Assembly (NCBI RefSeq): GCF_009725995.1
Contig: NZ_RCNS01000001.1
Coordinates: forward strand, 538,283-602,282
Origin: Zobellia laminariae
Lineage (GTDB): Bacteria; Bacteroidota; Bacteroidia; Flavobacteriales; Flavobacteriaceae
Length of the DNA stretch: 64,000 bases
Direction: 5' to 3'
Shown here: in pieces, positions 58,501 to 64,000 of the stretch
How positions within the stretch are numbered: position 1 is the first letter of the stretch
How the letters are laid out: every line of letters starts with the position of its first letter
Notes under the pieces: generated by a model
Database searches by the model: none
What the model was told of the DNA's origin: nothing
Seen by the model: only the letters and a program-made list of their open reading frames with translations
Translations under genes and position numbers: made by a program

Positions 58501-61500
58501 CGAGTATAGTGTTGGTGACAAAGTAGAAGTTACTTTTTACTCAAACTCAGAAGACCTTACCGTGACAGTCTTTGCTGAAAAGGAGCAAGAAATTATAGAC
58601 ATACATAAAATACATTTAAATCAAAATTCAAAATCTTTTACGGTTCCGGTAACCGAAAATGATTTGGGTGGTTTTGCCATTAACTATACCTATTCTGCCT
58701 ATAATTCATTTGATTCAGGAACTATTTCTATTTCCGTTCCCTATCCTGAAACCCAGCTCGAAATTGAAACCACCACTTTTAGAGACAAATTGCAACCAGG
58801 AACCGATGAGACTTGGTCGTTTAAAATAAAAGGACCACAAGGCGAAAAAGCTTCGGCTGAGTTATTGGCCAGCATGTACGATGCCTCTCTGGACTCTTTT
58901 AAACCACACTATTGGAATTTTCATCCGCTTGACCGAAGTTCCTATTACTCCTCCATTTATGCTAGTGCACGAACTAGTTTTGGAACAAATTCATTCCGAA
59001 CGCATCTTAGCAAAGAGAACTATAATTATGCACTACAAAGGTATGACTCGTTCAACTGGTTTGGACTGCATTTTGGTTACATCAATAATTACAGAAATAG
59101 CCTAAAAAGAATGGCCAAAAGCGAAGCAGCTCCTATGAGCATGATGGAAAATGATGGCGCTAGTCTGGATGAAGTCGTAATTACATCTTCTAATATTTCT
59201 GAAGAAAAGGAGATGGCCCCTCTAAATCCTGCTGAAGAGAAATCTAACAGTGAGAATGACCCCGAAACTGTACAAATCCGAAAAAACCTTCAAGAAACCG
59301 CATTTTTCTTTCCTGAATTACGAACGGACAAAGAAGGTAATGTCTCCTTCAACTTCACTACTCCAGAAGCGCTCACAAAATGGAAATTGCAATTACTAGC
59401 TCATACAAAATCTTTGCAAAGTTCCGTAAGAACCCTTGGAACCGTAACACAAAAAGAATTAATGGTGATGCCCAACGCGCCTCGTTTTCTTCGTGAAGGA
59501 GATGAAATAACCATTAGCACTAAAATTGCCAACTTAACGGACAAACAATTATCCGGACAAGCTAAACTTATTCTTGTTGATGTTATTTCTGGGAAGGATA
59601 TTTCAGAACAATTAATTGATTCAAAAAAGCAAAATTCGTTTACAGTAGATTCTTTAGGAAATACCCAAGTTTCGTGGCAATTGAAGATACCTGAAAATCT
59701 ACAAGCTGTTCAATATACGGTAACAGCAAAAGCAGGGGATTTCAGTGATGGCGAACAAAACGTGCTACCTGTCTTGACTAACCGCATATTGGTGACAGAA
59801 ACCCTACCCATGTGGGTGCGGAGTAACCAGACCAAAACATTTGTTCTGGATAAATTAAAAGATAACACCTCAACTACGCTAAAAAATCATAAGCTAACTT
59901 TAGAGATTACTTCAAATCCTGCATGGTATGCTGTACAGGCACTCCCCTATCTTATGGAGTATCCTTATGATTGTAATGAGCAAACGTTTTCCCGATACTA
60001 CGCAAATAGCTTGGCAAGTCATATTGCAAATTCAAATGAAAGAATAAAAGCTGTATTTGACCAATGGGCTAACTCCGATGCTTTGCTTAGCGATCTTGAA
60101 AAGAACGAAGAACTAAAGTCGCTGTTAATCCAGGAAACCCCTTGGCTCAGAGATGCACAATCTGAAACCGAGCAGAAAAAACGAATTGCCCTGTTGTTTG
60201 ACTTAAATAAAATGAAGAACGAGGAAACTCGCGCCCTTAATAAGTTAAAAAACAACCAGAAAAATTCGGGCGCATGGGCTTGGTTTAACGGAGGTCCTGA
60301 TAACAGGTACATTACACAACATATTGTAACAGGTATGGGGCACTTGAAACAACTGAACGTGTCCTCTGTATCTGTCGATAACCAATCGTCCGTTAAAATA
60401 ATAACCGAAAAAGCTATTGCGTACTTAGACGCTGAGTTTGTTGAGGAATACAAACAAATGAAAAAGCACGCTTCAAACCTGAATAATGACCATTTGAGCC
60501 AAATGCAAATTCATTATTTATATATGCGTAGTTTCTTCAAGGATATAAAAAGCTCAAAGGAAGTCGATAAAATTACGGATTACTATCTTGGTCAAGCTAA
60601 AAAATACTGGACTAAGAAAGGACTCTATACCAAAGGTATGTTGGCTTTAACCTTAAATAGAACGGGAGATACTTCAACTTCTAAGAAAATTTTAAAGTCT
60701 TTAAAAGAGAATAGTATCGTTTCTGAAGAACTGGGCATGTACTGGAAAGAAAATACAGCTTCATGGTATTGGTATCAAGCACCTGTTGAAACACAAGCGC
60801 TTTTAATAGAAGCCTTTGAAGAGATTGAAAATGATACCAAAACCATTGATAATCTTAATATTTGGCTCTTAAAGCATAAGCAGACCAACCAATGGTCTAC
60901 CACAAAATCTACATCTGAAGCAATATACGCTTTGTTATTGCAAGGTAGCGATTGGCTTTCAGTGACCGATGCCGTAAACGTCACTTTAGGAGGTGCTGAA
61001 ATAAACCCTGAGAAGCTAGAAAATGTAAAAACTGAAGCAGGAACAGGTTATTTCAAAACCTCATGGAACACTAATGAAATACAACCAGAAATGGCAGAGG
61101 TGCGTCTAGAGAAAAAAGGAAATGGTATTGCGTGGGGTGCTTTGTACTGGCAGTATTTTGAGGATTTGGATAAAATTACATCGGCTAAAACACCCTTACA
61201 ACTCAAGAAAAAGCTGTTCTTTAAAAAGAATACGGATACGGGAGAGAAAATTTCGGAAATCACCGATGCCACTCCCTTGCAAGTAGGCGACTTGGTACGC
61301 GTACGAATCGAACTGCGTTCTGACCGCGATATGGAATTCATTCACATGAAAGATATGCGAGCGGCCGGTTTTGAGCCAGTGAACGTAATTTCCAGCTACA
61401 AATGGCAGGATGGTCTAGGCTATTACGAAAGCACAAAAGATGCCAGCACTAATTTCTTTTTTGACTATCTACCCAAAGGAGTTTATGTCTTTGAGTATGA

Positions 61501-61615
61501 TGTTCGCGTTAATAATGCCGGTAACTTCAGTAATGGCATAACAACAATCCAAAGCATGTATGCCCCGGAGTTTTCCAGTCATTCAGAAGGTGATCGTGTG
61601 GAGGTTGGTGATTAA
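55568..61615 (+). CDS. Alpha-2-macroglobulin family protein with thioester motif
   Basis: 2015 aa. Signal peptide KRLSLIFTVILFSQMLPAQ is followed by a helical N-terminal region (to about 380). MG domains follow, including MG2 (LFTDRSIYRPGQPVYFKG near 590-610). The region around 1430-1760 is the thioester domain: Cys1469 and Gln1472 in DCNEQ form a CxEQ motif. A variable segment near 1190-1235 holds LDEVVITSS, resembling a SusC TonB box. The C-terminus (DLVRVRIELRSDRDMEFIHM) is the macroglobulin receptor-like domain. Bacterial homologues trap proteases in the periplasm. No penicillin-binding pbpC partner is adjacent. No lipobox is seen. Confidence 0.92.
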   Translation: MKRLSLIFTVILFSQMLPAQDSGDSYKALWKKVQKLESEELTKSALELVETISAKAEKENNSEQVVKALLFVSKYAMILEEDAQLNIINRFKSEIEKAEFPTKNILESYLANLHWQYFQQNRYQFYNRSTTESKVDSVDFRTWDLTTLFHEIDTHFQASLENKKELQQTNLQGLEELLNHQKGSETFRPTLYDILAHTALQFYKTNETAITRPADKYEINDSETICEAYQFAHHDLSTNDDTSLQAKALNVFQGLIQFHFDEPKLEPLVMANIERLNFVYQNATFENKETYYEETLKNSAEHLKHNQISALYSYELAQLYKAQGQTYQSETKEETRWKHKEALALCDEVIARFPDSMGAEKCKSFRLQILAPSLSIITEQHIAVNQPSKLLVNYKNLSSLQLTAYAVNSNEIKELERLYPPEKQLTFIEKLKQVKSWSASLKNEKDYQQHGIEVLLPALENGQYIILASPEKGNKESFAFSQIQVTDMALVETNGNSEQRYQIINRTTGKPISGADLTFTYLKNYNKPYLTKKERTDKMGFVTIPLTTENWNNVKIEVHHNGEKAFFGEYYVNGRRKTNSLNKVSNQLFLFTDRSIYRPGQPVYFKGILMETSEEKSKVVADESVSAVLYDVNGQEITELEFTTNEFGSFNGEFILPSSALTGEFFIEVDAFSGTVNKTQYISVEEYKRPKFETSFEPVNETYKVNDSITVTGIASAYAGSKITDAKVSYRVKRAVYFPRWYYWRMPYYNQTAQEIAHGETTTDASGNYDISFKALPDTSLSKENLPTFNYEITADVTDINGETHSTTTYVSVGYHSVIANISVSEQWNKDKNEDKIHISTTNLNGQSVPSKGTLKMYKLQAPKQVLRQRAWPAPDYKNWNQEEYSNLFPHEAYNTEDNAVNWEKGKLVWQTNFDTEKSKKFNPKNLKNWVSGKYIIELETNDKFGQAVTEKAITTLISDNDKKLPDNRLFEVKTNKTEYSVGDKVEVTFYSNSEDLTVTVFAEKEQEIIDIHKIHLNQNSKSFTVPVTENDLGGFAINYTYSAYNSFDSGTISISVPYPETQLEIETTTFRDKLQPGTDETWSFKIKGPQGEKASAELLASMYDASLDSFKPHYWNFHPLDRSSYYSSIYASARTSFGTNSFRTHLSKENYNYALQRYDSFNWFGLHFGYINNYRNSLKRMAKSEAAPMSMMENDGASLDEVVITSSNISEEKEMAPLNPAEEKSNSENDPETVQIRKNLQETAFFFPELRTDKEGNVSFNFTTPEALTKWKLQLLAHTKSLQSSVRTLGTVTQKELMVMPNAPRFLREGDEITISTKIANLTDKQLSGQAKLILVDVISGKDISEQLIDSKKQNSFTVDSLGNTQVSWQLKIPENLQAVQYTVTAKAGDFSDGEQNVLPVLTNRILVTETLPMWVRSNQTKTFVLDKLKDNTSTTLKNHKLTLEITSNPAWYAVQALPYLMEYPYDCNEQTFSRYYANSLASHIANSNERIKAVFDQWANSDALLSDLEKNEELKSLLIQETPWLRDAQSETEQKKRIALLFDLNKMKNEETRALNKLKNNQKNSGAWAWFNGGPDNRYITQHIVTGMGHLKQLNVSSVSVDNQSSVKIITEKAIAYLDAEFVEEYKQMKKHASNLNNDHLSQMQIHYLYMRSFFKDIKSSKEVDKITDYYLGQAKKYWTKKGLYTKGMLALTLNRTGDTSTSKKILKSLKENSIVSEELGMYWKENTASWYWYQAPVETQALLIEAFEEIENDTKTIDNLNIWLLKHKQTNQWSTTKSTSEAIYALLLQGSDWLSVTDAVNVTLGGAEINPEKLENVKTEAGTGYFKTSWNTNEIQPEMAEVRLEKKGNGIAWGALYWQYFEDLDKITSAKTPLQLKKKLFFKKNTDTGEKISEITDATPLQVGDLVRVRIELRSDRDMEFIHMKDMRAAGFEPVNVISSYKWQDGLGYYESTKDASTNFFFDYLPKGVYVFEYDVRVNNAGNFSNGITTIQSMYAPEFSSHSEGDRVEVGD

Positions 61616-61639
61616 ATTACGAGATTACAAGAATAGAAC

Positions 61640-62371
61640 CTATAGACTCATACGATCTTTAAAAAGATAGGATTGACGCCTAGAAACTTCAATTTCTACA
61701 TCGTTCTTCATGGTAAGTTTCAGTTTTCCGTTGAACCATGGTATTACATTCTCAATATAGTTGGTGTTAATAATCTGTTGCCTATTCACTCTAAAAAAAT
61801 TCTGTTCAGGTAGTTTTTCTTCTACTTGATTAAGTGATTTATAAAGCATTGGATTTTGGTCTTCAAAAAAGACACGGGTATAATTACCTACAATATCAAA
61901 ATGTGAAATATCCCCAATTTTGACTAACCAACATTTTTCGCCGTCCTTGATAAATATCTGACTATTTTCCGTTAATTTTTCAGTCTTTGGCTCATTGATT
62001 ACTTCAGATTTATCTATTTTGGCTCTAACCTTTTCTATAGCCAACGCAAACCGACTTTCGCTTATCGGTTTTAATAAGTAATCTAACGCATTATACTCAA
62101 AAGATTTTATTGCATACTCATCATAAGCAGTAGTAAAAACCGTAACAGGCACCTCGTCAAGCATTTCCAATAGCTCGAAACCGTCCTTTTCTGGCATGTT
62201 GATATCCAGTAGCAAAAGATCCGGATTTGTCTTTTTAATAAGCTCTACTCCATCATCTACATTTTCTGCCTCGCCCACTAATTCTATTTCGGAATGGTCT
62301 TTTAACAATTCTTTTAGTTCGTTTCTTGCCAACCGCGAGTCTTCGACTATTACTGCTCTAATCTGTTTCAT
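61640..62371 (-). CDS. LytTR-family response regulator
   Basis: 243 aa. The receiver domain (1-120) has the acidic pocket Glu10/Asp11 (VIVEDSRLARNE), phospho-acceptor Asp56 (LLLLDINMPEKDG), Thr in TAYDEYA and Lys in YLLKPI. A linker rich in Lys/Glu leads to a C-terminal LytTR DNA-binding domain (about 145-243: FFRVNRQQIINTNYIENV). The gene overlaps the histidine kinase by 4 nt, so they form a coupled two-component pair. Target genes are unknown. Confidence 0.95.
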   Translation of the reverse strand: MKQIRAVIVEDSRLARNELKELLKDHSEIELVGEAENVDDGVELIKKTNPDLLLLDINMPEKDGFELLEMLDEVPVTVFTTAYDEYAIKSFEYNALDYLLKPISESRFALAIEKVRAKIDKSEVINEPKTEKLTENSQIFIKDGEKCWLVKIGDISHFDIVGNYTRVFFEDQNPMLYKSLNQVEEKLPEQNFFRVNRQQIINTNYIENVIPWFNGKLKLTMKNDVEIEVSRRQSYLFKDRMSL

Positions 62372-63420
62372 TCTAATGGAATTTTTATGCTTGCAACAAC
62401 TTCACCCTCTATCTCTTCTAATGAAAAAGAAGCCTTTTGACCATAAAGGAGGCGCAGTCGTTGCCTAATATTTTTTAACCCTAACTGTGTAGAGTCGTTT
62501 GCTATTTTTAATTTTCCCGTATTGGCTCCGGTTATAAATAAATTTTCATTGTCTTTTACAACTTTCAACGCTATGGTGCCCCCTTCTTTGAGATTGGCAA
62601 TCCCGTGTTTAGCGGCATTCTCTATCAACAACTGAATTATCATGGGAGGTATTGGAATTTGTAATGCTTCTTCATTGATTTTTTCAACATATTGCAACCG
62701 CTCTTCCATTTGTATTTTTGAAAGCGCTATATAATTTTCTACCATTTCTAACTCTTCATGTAATGGAATAGCATCTACAGTATTCTTGGCAAATGCATAT
62801 TCCAACATTTCAGATAGTTTGGAAATCATTTCTTGCGATTTACCAACATCTTCAAGCATCAATCCTCGTATATTGTTTATACTATTAAACAAAAAATGCG
62901 GATTTACTTGACCTTTTAAGGTGTTAAGTTGGGCTTCGCGTAGGGTGGCATTTAATTCAAGATTTTTTAAGTGATTTTTATTTCCTTCAATTATAAACTT
63001 AATAGTAAAATAAGTTATTGTCCATAAAAAGACCATCAAAATAGTACTAGTGGCAACCTCAAAAAAACTATTATGATCTTCGAAGAATTTAAGCTCAAAA
63101 GGATTTTTGGTCCATATACTATCATAAACAATTTCAGTTAATGTTGATAATGTATAATATAGTCCGCAACATCCAAAAAAAGCAATGGTAAACCTTATAA
63201 TACTCCGCTTGTCAAAAACCTCAAAATCAATATTATTCTTTAAGTAAATTCTATATAATGATGTTACTATAATACCCACTAATCCGCCTGTAATAGCAAA
63301 AAAATAGCGAAAAGAACTACTAAAATCATCCACAAAAAAAATAGTTAGTTGCACAACATACCAACCAATAATTTGCAGGGTGTAAAAAAAGACTGTTTTA
63401 TTTCTAGGAGTTAGCGTCAT
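62368..63420 (-). CDS. LytS/YehU-type sensor histidine kinase
   Basis: 350 aa. Four transmembrane helices (about 10-30, 40-60, 75-95, 122-145) are joined by a short helix to the His_kinase domain. Phospho-acceptor His175 is in QVNPHFLFNSINN, and the ATP-binding N-box has Asn268 in IENAAKHG. G-box GLKNIRQRL lies near 315. The sensor has almost no periplasmic domain, so it probably senses a membrane or envelope signal. It lies 1 nt after the pseudokinase gene and 4 nt inside the regulator gene. Confidence 0.94.
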   Translation of the reverse strand: MTLTPRNKTVFFYTLQIIGWYVVQLTIFFVDDFSSSFRYFFAITGGLVGIIVTSLYRIYLKNNIDFEVFDKRSIIRFTIAFFGCCGLYYTLSTLTEIVYDSIWTKNPFELKFFEDHNSFFEVATSTILMVFLWTITYFTIKFIIEGNKNHLKNLELNATLREAQLNTLKGQVNPHFLFNSINNIRGLMLEDVGKSQEMISKLSEMLEYAFAKNTVDAIPLHEELEMVENYIALSKIQMEERLQYVEKINEEALQIPIPPMIIQLLIENAAKHGIANLKEGGTIALKVVKDNENLFITGANTGKLKIANDSTQLGLKNIRQRLRLLYGQKASFSLEEIEGEVVASIKIPLE

Positions 63421-63421
63421 A

Positions 63422-64000
63422 TTACAAAACTTCTAATTCATTACTCTCGCTAGGAATTTCCACCTCTATCTTTTTCTGCAGGGCATCTACAATAAGCTTA
63501 CTATTACTATTGAATAGTAAATTCAATCGTTGATTCATTTTCTTTTTTATAAAATCATTCTCAGTGATATCTATTCCTTCTCCATCTACCTGAACAGAAA
63601 TTTTTAAGATATCCTCTATTTTTAATATATCTAATACCATTGTAACATTAAAAGACTTGTCTGGCAGATTATCACCCAAAAAGAACTCTACAACATTCAA
63701 AAGTAACATGGGAGGCACTTCTAATTCTGACAATTCCGGTTCATCTTTATAACTAAAATTTAGAGATTCAGGATACTCTATTTGATATAATTCTACATAC
63801 TTTTTGGTTGCCTCAATTTCTTCGATTAACGCAATAACTTGAACATTTTGTTTGGTAAGTGAATAGCGTAATAGTTCAGATAATTCAGTAAGCAACCTTC
63901 TTGATCGTTTCACATCTGTAGTCATAAGTACTTTTATACGATTTAATACTTGAACTATAAAAAAACTACTGACATGACCTTGTAATGTATTGAGTTGAGC
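63422..64000 (-). CDS. Degenerate histidine-kinase homologue (pseudokinase), N-terminus outside window
   Basis: At least 192 residues; the frame is open to the window edge. The ATG at 63925 is not the true start, since AQLNTLQGH...FFIVQVLN precedes it. It aligns with the neighbouring kinase from the phospho-acceptor helix to the end. QVNPHFLFN becomes HVSSFFIVQ, replacing the His by Phe. IENAAKHG becomes VEFFLGDN, losing the Mg-binding Asn. The GLKNIRQRL glycine loop becomes KKKMNQRL. Kinase activity is therefore not expected. A partner or regulator role for the active kinase is inferred. Confidence 0.8.
   Translation of the reverse strand, partial: AQLNTLQGHVSSFFIVQVLNRIKVLMTTDVKRSRRLLTELSELLRYSLTKQNVQVIALIEEIEATKKYVELYQIEYPESLNFSYKDEPELSELEVPPMLLLNVVEFFLGDNLPDKSFNVTMVLDILKIEDILKISVQVDGEGIDITENDFIKKKMNQRLNLLFNSNSKLIVDALQKKIEVEIPSESNELEVL

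Noticed and set aside
60019..60453. 144-codon minus-strand frame inside the macroglobulin gene
   Set aside because: Antisense shadow within a continuous 2015-codon gene; no homology features or promoter.

Overview
The window comes from a Bacteroidota genome, almost certainly a Flavobacteriaceae member, probably marine. The evidence is the set of SusC/SusD pairs, the gliding/type IX secretion (T9SS) proteins, the fused str-S10-spc-alpha ribosomal operon without tuf, the TAnnTTTG -7 promoter elements, the lack of Shine-Dalgarno sequences and the high AT content. The genus cannot be fixed from the sequence alone. I saw no tRNA, rRNA, CRISPR array, insertion sequence or prophage.

Positions 1-6521, minus strand: a DDAH-like amidinohydrolase (cut by the window edge), citrate synthase, a GT5 glycogen-synthase-like glycosyltransferase, enolase and carA. 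Hairpin terminators separate several of these genes, and some have good promoters. Positions 6562-23934, minus strand: one run of ribosomal and transcription/translation genes from rpsL to rplQ, including fusA, secY, infA, rpmJ and rpoA. It starts at a TTG-N19-TACATTTG promoter and ends at a 12-bp-stem terminator. The one large internal gap, between rpsJ and rplC, holds hairpins that could be regulatory. L36 and S14 lack zinc-binding cysteine sets.

Positions 23862-37754, plus strand: two related SusC/SusD loci with similar ~165-nt leaders. A pseudogene and about 1 kb of decayed DNA lie between them. The second locus also encodes two small lipoproteins (BT_2262/DUF5012-like and lipid-binding-like). 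No carbohydrate-active enzyme or peptidase accompanies them, so the nutrient is unknown.

Positions 37773-47945: housekeeping and cell-envelope genes. These are rlmB, a rhomboid protease, rarA, a secreted hypothetical, a DUF5723/lipoprotein pair, yjjG, a deacetylase-like protein, radC and mpl. Several have the -7 element only 4-6 nt before the start codon, suggesting leaderless mRNAs.

Positions 48155-61615, plus strand: a gliding/T9SS trio (large secreted CHU_C protein, PorP/SprF, OmpA-PD40), a cupin, an unusual SDR lacking the Tyr/Lys catalytic pair, and a 2015-aa alpha-2-macroglobulin-like protein with a CxEQ thioester motif and a TonB-box-like segment. Positions 61640-64000, minus strand: a LytTR response regulator, a LytS-type histidine kinase and, cut by the window edge, a second kinase homologue that has lost its phospho-acceptor His and ATP-binding Asn/Gly residues. 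This active-kinase/pseudokinase/regulator arrangement is the most unusual system seen here.
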